The notes below the pieces were generated by a model that was not told where the DNA came from, made no database searches, and saw nothing but the letters and a program-made list of their open reading frames with translations. A program made the translations under genes and the position numbers. A stretch of 8,840 bases of DNA, taken from NCBI GenBank assembly GCA_002429455.1, contig DIZU01000205.1:339-9178 (forward strand). Reading direction: 5' to 3'. Positions 1 through 6,091 of the stretch are shown here, one piece after another. Positions within the stretch are counted from its first letter, which is position 1; each line of letters starts with the position of its first letter. The stretch is from Methylotenera sp. UBA6020 (GTDB lineage Bacteria > Pseudomonadota > Gammaproteobacteria > Burkholderiales > Methylophilaceae).

Positions 1-24
1 CTCACCGCTAAGCTTTCAAATTAA
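1..24 (+). CDS. lipB: Probable 3' end of lipB (octanoyltransferase), partial
   Basis: Frame 1 is open from the window edge and ends in TAA at 22-24, giving the seven-residue tail LTAKLSN. This is far too short to identify by sequence. The assignment rests on context: lipA starts 23 bp downstream, and lipB (lipoyl(octanoyl) transferase, which loads octanoate from acyl-ACP onto E2 and H proteins) commonly sits directly before lipA in proteobacteria. Frame 2 is also open to a stop near 53, so a different upstream gene is possible. This is inference from gene order. Confidence 0.4.
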   Translation, partial: LTAKLSN

Positions 25-47
25 TACTGGCAACTGGACACATCAGC

Positions 48-1055
48 ATGACTGAAGTAACTACTCATAAAATTATTGGTTCTGAAATTCCTAGCCGTAA
101 AATTGCTGGCGTAAAAGAAATTGATGCCGCAAAAACATCGCGCATTCCAATCAAAATCATTCCACAACCGATGCAGCGTAAACCAGAATGGATACGCATG
201 AAGGTGCCGGACTCCGCCCGTTATCAAGAGATCAAGCGCGTATTGCGTGAGAATAACCTGCACAGCGTATGCGAAGAAGCTAGCTGCCCCAATATTGGTG
301 AATGCTTTAGCAGCGGCACAGCCACCTTTATGATTTTGGGTGACATTTGTACACGTCGCTGCCCATTTTGTGATGTAGCGCACGGCAAGCCGCTGCCGCC
401 AGATGTGAATGAGCCTGAGAATCTAGCGCGAACGATTGCGCAAATGAAACTCAAATACGTCGTCATTACCAGTGTCGACCGTGATGACTTGCGTGACGGT
501 GGTGCCCAGCACTTTGTGGACTGCATACACGCGGTACGTGCGCAATCACCACAGATCAAAATTGAAATTCTTGTGCCGGATTTTCGTGGTCGCCTGGATG
601 TTGCGATGAAAATCTTAAGCAGCGCACCACCAGATGTCATGAATCATAACCTAGAGACGGTGCCACGGCTCTATAAGCAAGCAAGACCCGGTTCTGATTA
701 TCAAAACTCGCTTAGCTTGTTGAAAACATTTAATGAAATGTATCCCAATATCCCAACAAAATCTGGCCTGATGTTGGGCCTTGGTGAAACTGATGAGGAA
801 ATTTTAGCGGTGATGCAAGACCTGCGTGCGCACAATGTCAGCATGCTCACACTAGGGCAATACCTACAGCCCAGCGTGCATCATTTGCCAGTCATGCGTT
901 ATGTTGAACCGGCTATTTTTGAAGCGTTAAAACAAAAAGCTGATGCAATGGGCTTTAATAATACCGCCAGCGGCCCCATGGTAAGGAGTAGCTATCACGC
1001 TGACGCGCAAGCGCATGATGTAATAAGTGTGCCGCAAGCACATCTTGTAATATAA
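48..1055 (+). CDS. lipA: Lipoyl synthase (radical SAM), LipA
   Basis: LipA inserts two sulfur atoms at C6 and C8 of protein-bound octanoyl groups to form the lipoyl cofactor of pyruvate and 2-oxoglutarate dehydrogenases and the glycine cleavage H protein; it acts in the cytoplasm. Both iron-sulfur sites are visible. The auxiliary cluster motif [12 protein letters not shown] gives C75, C80 and C86, and the radical SAM motif CTRRCPFC gives C101, C105 and C108. The C-terminal RSSY motif at residues 313-316 supplies the serine ligand of the auxiliary cluster. The length (335 aa) is normal with a variable N-terminal extension of about 45 residues. The start at 48 is preceded by GGA at 36-38; an internal ATG at codon 42 has no better ribosome-binding site and would remove residues that appear conserved in related proteins (ARIPIK-like segment). 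All ligands are present, so it should be functional. Confidence 0.97.
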   Translation: MTEVTTHKIIGSEIPSRKIAGVKEIDAAKTSRIPIKIIPQPMQRKPEWIRMKVPDSARYQEIKRVLRENNLHSVCEEASCPNIGECFSSGTATFMILGDICTRRCPFCDVAHGKPLPPDVNEPENLARTIAQMKLKYVVITSVDRDDLRDGGAQHFVDCIHAVRAQSPQIKIEILVPDFRGRLDVAMKILSSAPPDVMNHNLETVPRLYKQARPGSDYQNSLSLLKTFNEMYPNIPTKSGLMLGLGETDEEILAVMQDLRAHNVSMLTLGQYLQPSVHHLPVMRYVEPAIFEALKQKADAMGFNNTASGPMVRSSYHADAQAHDVISVPQAHLVI

Positions 1056-1172
1056 CTGTGTAAGTGCGCCTAGTGATATCAGCGGTGGCATATCCAGTCA
1101 GATAGTGTAGGCCATGCATGCATTTTAAATAAAACAAACGCACACTAACTTATTGTAAAGATTAGAGAAAAC
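1056..1172. other. Intergenic region between lipA and gshA
   Basis: This 117-bp gap is the only sizeable gap in the plus-strand block, so the gshA operon promoter probably lies here. I could not find a convincing sigma-70 -35/-10 pair at proper spacing; A/T-rich patches occur at about 1123-1135 and 1149-1160. Two perfect palindromes are present, TGATATCA at 1074-1081 and ATGCATGCAT at 1114-1123. There is no strong GC stem followed by a T run, so no intrinsic terminator for lipA is called. AGAGA at about 1164-1168 acts as the probable ribosome-binding site for gshA. Confidence 0.5.
1114..1123. repeat. Perfect 10-bp palindrome ATGCATGCAT upstream of gshA
   Basis: ATGCATGCAT reads identically on both strands and lies about 50 bp before the gshA start. 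It could be a regulator half-site pair or simply chance; it does not match an operator I can name. Confidence 0.3.
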
Positions 1173-2468
1173 ATGGTTCCACACTTAACAACCGCACTTA
1201 ATGGCCCACTTTTATCGCTAGAAAAAAACATGCTGGAAGCCATGCCTAAAATCGAGCATTGGTTTCGCACCCAATGGTTAGAATACGCTTCACCATTTTA
1301 TGCATCAGTAGATTTACGTAATGCGGGTTTCAAACTAGCTCCGGTTGATACCAATTTGTTCCCCGGCGGTTTTAATAACCTCAATCCAGAGTTTTTACCG
1401 TTGAGCGTACAGGCAGCCATGGTAGCCGTAGAAAAAATCTGCCCAGAAGCGCATCGTTTACTCATCATTCCTGAAAATCATACCCGCAATACCTACTATT
1501 TACGCAATGTGGTTGAACTTGCCAACATCATGAAACAGGCTGGCATGGATGTGCGTATAGGCTCCATTTCGTCTGAAATTACAGAACCCACCACACTGGC
1601 AACGCACGATGGCCATAACCTATTGTTGGAGCCTGTAGTGCGCGTAGGCAACCGTATCAAACTGCTCAATAAAGAACTGGGTGACTTTGATAGTTGCGCA
1701 ATTCTATTAAACAACGATTTATCGGCAGGTATTCCAGATATCCTTAAAAATCTTGAACAGGATTTAATCCCGCCGCTACACGCAGGCTGGAGTACACGCC
1801 GCAAGTCACAACATTTTTCTGCTTACAATCGTGTAGTAGAAAACTTTGCCCAGCTGCTGGATATTGACCCGTGGCTGATCAACCCATATTTTTCTACTTG
1901 CGGGCAAATAGACTTTCATGCACGCGAAGGTGAGGAATGCTTAGCGCTGAAAGTGGACGAACTTTTGATGAAGATTCGTACCAAATATGCTGAATATGGC
2001 ATCACACAAGAACCGTTTGTGATTGTTAAAGCCGATGCTGGCACTTATGGCATGGGTATCATGACGGTAAAATCACCTGATGATGTCCGGGATTTAAACC
2101 GTAAAGCACGCAACAAAATGTCTGTGGTGAAAGAAGGCTTGCAGGTTTCAGAAGTCATCATTCAAGAAGGCGTGTATACCTTTGAAAGCATCAACGATGC
2201 CGTGGCTGAGCCTGTGGTCTACATGATGGACCACTTTGTGATTGGTGGTTTCTACCGCGTACATACTGGCCGAGATGTAGATGAGAACCTGAATGCACCA
2301 GGCTCACATTTTGTACCATTGGCGTTTGAAAAACCCTGCACCCTGCCCGATTGTGCAGACACCCCGAATGCTTTACCTAACCGTTTTTATGCTTATGGTG
2401 TGGTGGCACGCTTGGCCTTGCTGGCCGCGGCCATTGAATTACAAGAACAAGACCCTCAGAATACATAA
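1173..2468 (+). CDS. gshA: Glutamate-cysteine ligase, ATP-grasp-type (A. ferrooxidans family)
   Basis: This protein is predicted to make gamma-glutamylcysteine from glutamate, cysteine and ATP, the first step of glutathione synthesis, in the cytoplasm. I recognise the family typified by Acidithiobacillus ferrooxidans and Nitrosomonas (TIGR02049-like), which is unrelated in sequence to E. coli GshA. Supporting features are the asparagine-rich ENHTRNTYYLRNV segment (about residues 107-119), PPLHAGWSTRRKSQHF (about 200-215), and a glycine-rich ATP-grasp-like loop KADAGTYGMGIM (about 286-297), followed by a conserved carboxylate/arginine region around FYRVHTGRDVDENLNAPGSHF. The length of 431 aa is as expected. 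The ATG at 1173 follows an AGAGA ribosome-binding site. The next gene is gshB 7 bp downstream, which independently supports the assignment. It heads a probable five-gene operon extending to 5489. Confidence 0.93.
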   Translation: MVPHLTTALNGPLLSLEKNMLEAMPKIEHWFRTQWLEYASPFYASVDLRNAGFKLAPVDTNLFPGGFNNLNPEFLPLSVQAAMVAVEKICPEAHRLLIIPENHTRNTYYLRNVVELANIMKQAGMDVRIGSISSEITEPTTLATHDGHNLLLEPVVRVGNRIKLLNKELGDFDSCAILLNNDLSAGIPDILKNLEQDLIPPLHAGWSTRRKSQHFSAYNRVVENFAQLLDIDPWLINPYFSTCGQIDFHAREGEECLALKVDELLMKIRTKYAEYGITQEPFVIVKADAGTYGMGIMTVKSPDDVRDLNRKARNKMSVVKEGLQVSEVIIQEGVYTFESINDAVAEPVVYMMDHFVIGGFYRVHTGRDVDENLNAPGSHFVPLAFEKPCTLPDCADTPNALPNRFYAYGVVARLALLAAAIELQEQDPQNT

Positions 2469-2470
2469 GG
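2466..2470 (+). promoter_or_regulatory. Ribosome-binding site fixing the gshB start
   Basis: TAAGG overlaps the gshA stop codon and lies five bases before the ATG at 2476. It decides against a longer gshB reading frame that is open upstream to 2293 inside gshA. The arrangement suggests translational coupling of gshA and gshB. Confidence 0.6.
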
Positions 2471-2475
2471 CACGC

Positions 2476-3450
2476 ATGAAAATAGTCTTTATTCTAGATC
2501 CGTTAGACCACTTAAAAAGCGAGAAAGATACCAGCCTCGCCATCATGCGCGAAGCGGCTAGCCGTGGCCACGAGTTATTTGTGAGCATGCAGCATGAGCT
2601 TTTCTTACGTGGTGATATTGCAAGAATCACGGCCAAAAAGTTTGCTTTTACCGCGCAAAGTTACTCGCTAGAAGGCATTAATGAATATGCACCGGCAGAG
2701 TTTGACGCAGCCATCATGCGTAAAGACCCGCCTTTTGATAACGAATATCTTTACAGCACTTACTTACTCGAAATTGCTGAGAACCAGGGCGCCCGCATTT
2801 ATAACAAACCTGGCGCCATTCGTGGTTGGAATGAAAAGTTATCGGTCACACGTTTTCCGCAGTTTGCACCTGAATTTTTGGTCACCGCAAACAATAATTT
2901 AATTCGTGAGTTTTTGGCTACGCATCAGGATATCGTCGTTAAACCGCTTGATGGCATGGGCGGCCACAGTATTTTCCGGCTTGGTTTAAGCGACCCGAAT
3001 ATCAGTGTCATTCTGGAAACCATCACCCAATTTGGCTCACGTACCATTATGGCGCAACGTTATTTACCGGCAATATTACAAGGTGACAAACGCATTATTG
3101 TGATTGATGGCGTGCCGCTGCCGTATGCATTAGCCCGCATTCCCATGGCTGGTGAAACACGTGGCAACCTAGCGGCGGGCGGCACCGGCATAGCGCAGCT
3201 ATTAAGCGAACGGGATATGGAAATTGCTACCACGGTCGGCAAAATGCTTAAAGAAGAAGGTTTGTTTTTGGTCGGTCTCGACGTGATTGGTGACCATTTA
3301 ACCGAAATTAACGTGACCAGCCCCACCGGCATGGTGGAAATCGCTAAACAAACACAACACTTGGCACTGCCATGCAACCCAGCGGGAGTTATGATAGATG
3401 CACTAGAACGGAATACAGCACAACGTCTAATCCAGCACGTAGCCTACTAA
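2476..3450 (+). CDS. gshB: Glutathione synthetase (ATP-grasp), GshB
   Basis: GshB ligates glycine to gamma-glutamylcysteine with ATP to form glutathione. The 324-aa protein starts with the family-typical MKIVFILDPLDHLKSEKDTS, has MRKDPPFD at 81-88, and carries the ATP-grasp glycine-rich loop VVKPLDGMGGHSIFRL at 154-169. Further family motifs are GDKRIIVIDG at 203-212, RGNLAAGG at 229-236, and the metal-binding GLDVIGDHLTEINVTSPTG at 267-285. The length matches E. coli GshB (about 316 aa). The frame is open upstream to 2293 within gshA, but homology and the ribosome-binding site place the start at 2476. The stop TAA at 3448-3450 is followed with no gap by the ATG of apbE, so the two are probably coupled. 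Confidence 0.97.
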   Translation: MKIVFILDPLDHLKSEKDTSLAIMREAASRGHELFVSMQHELFLRGDIARITAKKFAFTAQSYSLEGINEYAPAEFDAAIMRKDPPFDNEYLYSTYLLEIAENQGARIYNKPGAIRGWNEKLSVTRFPQFAPEFLVTANNNLIREFLATHQDIVVKPLDGMGGHSIFRLGLSDPNISVILETITQFGSRTIMAQRYLPAILQGDKRIIVIDGVPLPYALARIPMAGETRGNLAAGGTGIAQLLSERDMEIATTVGKMLKEEGLFLVGLDVIGDHLTEINVTSPTGMVEIAKQTQHLALPCNPAGVMIDALERNTAQRLIQHVAY

Positions 3451-4551
3451 ATGCGTAAGGGTGCCATCTCTTTTCTATTCGTCGCCATCTTAATACTTGG
3501 CGCTTTTTTTCTCAAGTCATGCTTTAAAGAACCGATTTACCACAGTCAAAGCTATGTGTTTGGCACCTTGGTGGATATCAGTATTTATGGTGAAACTGAT
3601 GAACGCGCTAGTTTGGTTGCTAACCATGTGCTGCAAGATTTTCAGGACCTGCATAATCGCTTACACGCATGGAAGCCTGTTGCAGGAAACAAGCCAAGTG
3701 GACCCCAGTTAAGTGAATTGGGTCAACTCAATGCCGCGTTTCAAAAAGGCAACCAACCCATTACCATCAGCCCTGATCTTGCCAAGATGCTGATAGATGC
3801 GACGGCATTATCCGTTAAATCCAACGGCTTATTTAACCCGGCGATTGGTAATTTGATTGGTACATGGGGATTTCAGCGCGATGAATTTAATCCGGTAATT
3901 GTTGATGACAACAAAATAAAATCACTTGTAAAGTCTAATCCCTGCATGACAGATATTGTCATTAGCAACAACACCGCTTATAGCAACAACCCAATGGTAA
4001 AGCTTGATTTAGGCGGTTATGCAAAAGGCTATGCCTTAGATATTGCCGCCGACTATTTGCGCAAGCAGCACGTTAAAAATGCACTGATCAACATAGGCGG
4101 CAACATTATGGCAATTGGTCAGCATCACGACCAACCTTGGCGAGTAGGCATACAGCACCCACGCTTACCAACCGCGATTGCCACGCTGGATTTACCCGAT
4201 GGTTGGGCAATCGGCACCTCTGGCGATTACCAGCGTTATTTTATGCTCAACGGTCAACGCTACTGCCATATTATTGACCCACGCTCGGGCTACCCCGCAC
4301 AACATACACAATCGGTCACCGTGCTGGTGCCACCACAAGCACATAGCCAAACTCAGGCAGGGGTATTGTCTGATGTAGTTTCCAAACCTATTTTTATTGA
4401 AGCGCCAGAAAACAGAACCAAAGCTGCACTAGCCTTTGGCATTGATAATTTCATGGTAATTGATGATAAATCGAACATTTTTGTGTCAAAAAAAATGGCA
4501 CAAAAACTACACTGGATAGACTCAGGTGTTAAATTTACTACACTACCCTAG
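3451..4551 (+). CDS. apbE: FAD:protein FMN transferase (ApbE family)
   Basis: ApbE proteins cleave FAD and attach FMN covalently to Ser/Thr in D(G/A)xS(G/A)T-type sites of extracytoplasmic redox proteins such as RnfG, NqrC or FMN-bind domain proteins. This 366-aa protein has a hydrophobic N-terminus (residues 5-21) followed by LKSC at 21-24, an imperfect lipobox, so it is exported and possibly lipid-anchored at C24. Family motifs are FGTLVDISIYG (37-47), FNPAIGNLIGTWGF (128-141), the flavin-binding KLDLGGYAKGYALD (184-197), NALINIGGNIMAIG (210-223), GTSGDYQRYF (255-264), and YCHIIDPRSGYP (271-282). In the Mg-binding segment SDVVSKPIFI (307-316), D308 is present but the position usually occupied by Thr is K312. 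No frameshift is seen. The ATG directly abuts the gshB stop without a strong ribosome-binding site, implying translational coupling. Confidence 0.93.
   Translation: MRKGAISFLFVAILILGAFFLKSCFKEPIYHSQSYVFGTLVDISIYGETDERASLVANHVLQDFQDLHNRLHAWKPVAGNKPSGPQLSELGQLNAAFQKGNQPITISPDLAKMLIDATALSVKSNGLFNPAIGNLIGTWGFQRDEFNPVIVDDNKIKSLVKSNPCMTDIVISNNTAYSNNPMVKLDLGGYAKGYALDIAADYLRKQHVKNALINIGGNIMAIGQHHDQPWRVGIQHPRLPTAIATLDLPDGWAIGTSGDYQRYFMLNGQRYCHIIDPRSGYPAQHTQSVTVLVPPQAHSQTQAGVLSDVVSKPIFIEAPENRTKAALAFGIDNFMVIDDKSNIFVSKKMAQKLHWIDSGVKFTTLP
4514..4517 (+). promoter_or_regulatory. Weak ribosome-binding site for the GTG start at 4526
   Basis: GGAT inside the 3' end of apbE lies eight bases before the GTG at 4526. 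An in-frame TAG at 4517-4519 excludes any earlier start, so GTG is the longest possible choice; a TTG about 14 codons downstream is the alternative. Confidence 0.4.
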
Positions 4552-4924
4552 GCTCCTCATTCAAGAGTTGCGTGTAGGTGACTGGCTTGTTGTGTTAGCT
4601 GGCCTGCTATGTGTGTTTTATTTGTTTCAAACCTTATGGTCCAATGAGCACGCAACTAAAGTGCAAATTAGGCTGGGCGATAAAATCTACGCCACCTATA
4701 GCTTAAATCAACAGCGTGAAGTTCATGTGCATGGCAAGCTGGGTGACGCTGTGATCAGCATCGCACAGGGCAAAGCCAGGTTTGCAAAATCGCCATGTCA
4801 TACGCAATACTGTGTGCATCAAGGCTGGTTAACGCGTGCAGGGCAAGCTGCCATTTGCTTACCCAATCAAATCAGCCTTGAATTACTTGGCGAGACCAAG
4901 CCTTATGATTCGCTTAACTATTAA
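4526..4924 (+). CDS. NusG domain II-containing membrane-anchored protein (EetA-like)
   Basis: This is a 132-aa protein with one transmembrane segment (about residues 18-37) and a small extracytoplasmic domain. The C-terminal half carries the hallmark of the NusG_II (DUF1312) family: SPCHTQYCVHQGW (89-101) followed by AAICLPNQISLEL (108-120), giving three cysteines, C91, C96 and C111. It is not a transcription factor; only the beta-rich domain resembles NusG domain II. Its biochemical role is unknown. As I recall, relatives are called EetA in the flavin-based extracellular electron-transfer loci of Listeria and Lactobacillus, and others occur next to rnf and apbE genes. Here it overlaps apbE by 26 nt and precedes a Gx family gene, the usual neighbour. 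The start is GTG; an in-frame TAG immediately upstream limits the frame. The function in flavoprotein-linked electron transfer is inferred from neighbours only. Confidence 0.85.
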   Translation: MLNLLHYPRLLIQELRVGDWLVVLAGLLCVFYLFQTLWSNEHATKVQIRLGDKIYATYSLNQQREVHVHGKLGDAVISIAQGKARFAKSPCHTQYCVHQGWLTRAGQAAICLPNQISLELLGETKPYDSLNY

Positions 4925-4958
4925 CTTCACTAACCCAGTAAAGTACACATAAACAAAA

Positions 4959-5489
4959 TTGAAACCCACGCACATTCAAACCACCATAGACGACCACCGC
5001 ATCGCCAAGCTGGCCGCTTTCGCCATTGCCTTGCACATGGTGGAGGCCATCATTCCGTCGCCGTTACCAGGCGTTAAACCAGGCATTGCCAACATCGTCA
5101 CTTTATATGTGCTTTATCGATATGATTTTAAAACTGCAGCATGGGTGAGCATTTTGCGCGTCTTTGCCAGCAGTTTATTACTTGGACAGTTTCTATCCCC
5201 CGGCTTTGTACTTAGCTTGAGTGGCGCGCTATTGAGTTTAGGTGTTTTATGGCTTGGCATGCACTTACCTAAACAATATTTTGGTCCGGTTGCATTAAGC
5301 ATTTTAGCGGCCTTCGGGCACATCGCCGGGCAACTGCTGATTGTGCGTTTATGGCTTATTCCTCACACGGGTGTTGCTTATTTGATTCCGATTTTTGCCT
5401 TAGCTGCTTTATTTTTTGGTTTGATGAATGGTTTAATTACCAGTCGACTTCTTGCTAAAAAATCAGTGCAAATGAGTGCCAAAAAATAA
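4959..5489 (+). CDS. Gx transporter family membrane protein (EetB-like)
   Basis: This 176-aa integral membrane protein has about five hydrophobic segments (roughly residues 16-33, 43-55, 60-77, 81-101, 110-132 and 138-165, two of which may be short). The diagnostic stretch runs from PGVKPGIANIVTLYVLY (37-53) through RVFASSLLLGQF (67-78) to LSLSGALLSLG (85-95), which I recognise as the Hpre_diP_synt_I / Gx transporter family (pfam07456-like). The older name heptaprenyl diphosphate synthase component I is misleading: no aspartate-rich prenyl-diphosphate motif is present. The fold resembles small ECF-type substrate-binding components, and the paired NusG_II plus Gx genes correspond to EetA/EetB. 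The only available start in this frame before the first membrane segment is TTG at 4959, just after an in-frame TAA at 4950-4952; no strong ribosome-binding site is seen. It is 34 bp after the preceding gene and is probably the last gene of the gshA operon. Substrate unknown. Confidence 0.85.
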   Translation: MKPTHIQTTIDDHRIAKLAAFAIALHMVEAIIPSPLPGVKPGIANIVTLYVLYRYDFKTAAWVSILRVFASSLLLGQFLSPGFVLSLSGALLSLGVLWLGMHLPKQYFGPVALSILAAFGHIAGQLLIVRLWLIPHTGVAYLIPIFALAALFFGLMNGLITSRLLAKKSVQMSAKK

Positions 5490-5539
5490 AAGCAAATCAA
5501 TCGCATAAAACTGAACCGGTCTATGGTACAAGATCCTTA
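5490..5539. other. Convergent intergenic gap, no terminator seen
   Basis: Fifty bases separate the stops of the Gx transporter gene and the opposing fimT-like gene. A bidirectional terminator would be expected here, but only a short ACCGGT palindrome is visible and there is no stable stem with a T run on either strand. Termination may be rho-dependent. Confidence 0.5.
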
Positions 5540-6091
5540 TTAGCTACAAGAACCTGTTGTTGTCTTAGTGACTGAAGGCCGACCAGTCACGCTAATCGTA
5601 ACTACCCGTTCTTCGCTACCTGCAGAAGGCGTTGCCCGACAAACAGTCAGCGTGGCCTGTGTTGCGCCTATCCCTGTAGGCTGAAAACTAAGACTACTGA
5701 GTCCCGCAGACTCGGTTATCTTATAACCAGTAGCCGTTGCTTGCTGACGCTGAAGAACAGTCGCGCCGCTTAATATAATCCAGCCTTGCTCCCAGCCACC
5801 TGTTGCACAACTTGCACCATCGGCAGACACACATAACGTCACCACGGCATTTCCCTTAACGGCCTCACTGCGCGCCAAATGGGCACTGGCAACAAAATTG
5901 TTCGCATAAGAACGAAGCTTGCTACTCAATGTCGCATCATTAAAAGAAGGTACCGCAACCGCTGCTAATATCCCAACTATCGCGATGGTAACCATCATTT
6001 CGATAAGCGTAAAACCATGCAGGTATTTTACCCAGCGTTTTTTATCATTTGCCGAAGCTAGCCTGGAAACCATAACAATCGCTTTGATCAT
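5540..6091 (-). CDS. fimT: GspH/FimT-family type IV pilus minor pseudopilin
   Basis: This 183-aa protein is a type IV minor pilin precursor that would be cleaved and methylated by PilD and inserted at the pilus tip or initiation complex. The prepilin peptidase site is G26|FTLIEMMVTIAIVGILAAVAVP, with the conserved Glu at mature position 5 (E31) and a long hydrophobic helix. The GspH-type region follows: SAHLARSEAVKGNAVVTLC (69-87 approx.), then a CATGGWEQGWIIL stretch typical of FimT/FimU. The C-terminus reads VTGRPSVTKTTTGSCS with the terminal cysteine common in this family. The leader is 26 residues if the ATG at 6091 is used, long for the family; the ATG at 6073 would give 20. I prefer 6091 because it overlaps the pilY1 stop as ATGA and is preceded by AAGA, indicating coupling. 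The symbol fimT versus fimU cannot be separated from sequence alone. Confidence 0.88.
   Translation of the reverse strand: MIKAIVMVSRLASANDKKRWVKYLHGFTLIEMMVTIAIVGILAAVAVPSFNDATLSSKLRSYANNFVASAHLARSEAVKGNAVVTLCVSADGASCATGGWEQGWIILSGATVLQRQQATATGYKITESAGLSSLSFQPTGIGATQATLTVCRATPSAGSEERVVTISVTGRPSVTKTTTGSCS
6088..6091 (-). other. ATGA stop/start overlap between pilY1 and fimT
   Basis: On the minus strand the bases read ATGA: ATG starts the pseudopilin (6091-6089) and TGA ends pilY1 (6090-6088). Such one-base-shifted overlaps usually reflect translational coupling within one transcript and support the chosen pseudopilin start. Confidence 0.75.

Noticed and set aside
21..640. Antisense open frames across lipA (21-383 and 224-640, minus strand)
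   Set aside because: They are opposite a clearly conserved radical SAM gene, show no recognisable domain and have no supporting ribosome-binding site.
1056..1172. Defined sigma-70 promoter for gshA
   Set aside because: A/T-rich candidates exist but no -35/-10 pair with acceptable match and 16-18 bp spacing could be supported by eye.
2293..2475. Upstream in-frame extension of gshB, open back to an ATG at 2293
   Set aside because: It lies inside gshA, does not resemble any GshB N-terminus, and the family-typical MKIVFILDPLDHL start at 2476 has its own ribosome-binding site.
4488..4495. A8 tract in apbE as a programmed frameshift site
   Set aside because: A -1 shift meets TAA at 4530-4532, a +1 shift meets TAG at 4517-4519, and neither joins the next gene. 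apbE is complete in frame zero.
4959..5489. Heptaprenyl diphosphate synthase component I as the function of the Gx gene
   Set aside because: The protein is a multi-pass membrane protein without aspartate-rich prenyltransferase motifs, and no polyprenyl synthase partner is nearby.
5490..5539. Bidirectional intrinsic terminator between the convergent blocks
   Set aside because: Only a six-base ACCGGT palindrome is found; there is no stem of useful length with a flanking T run.
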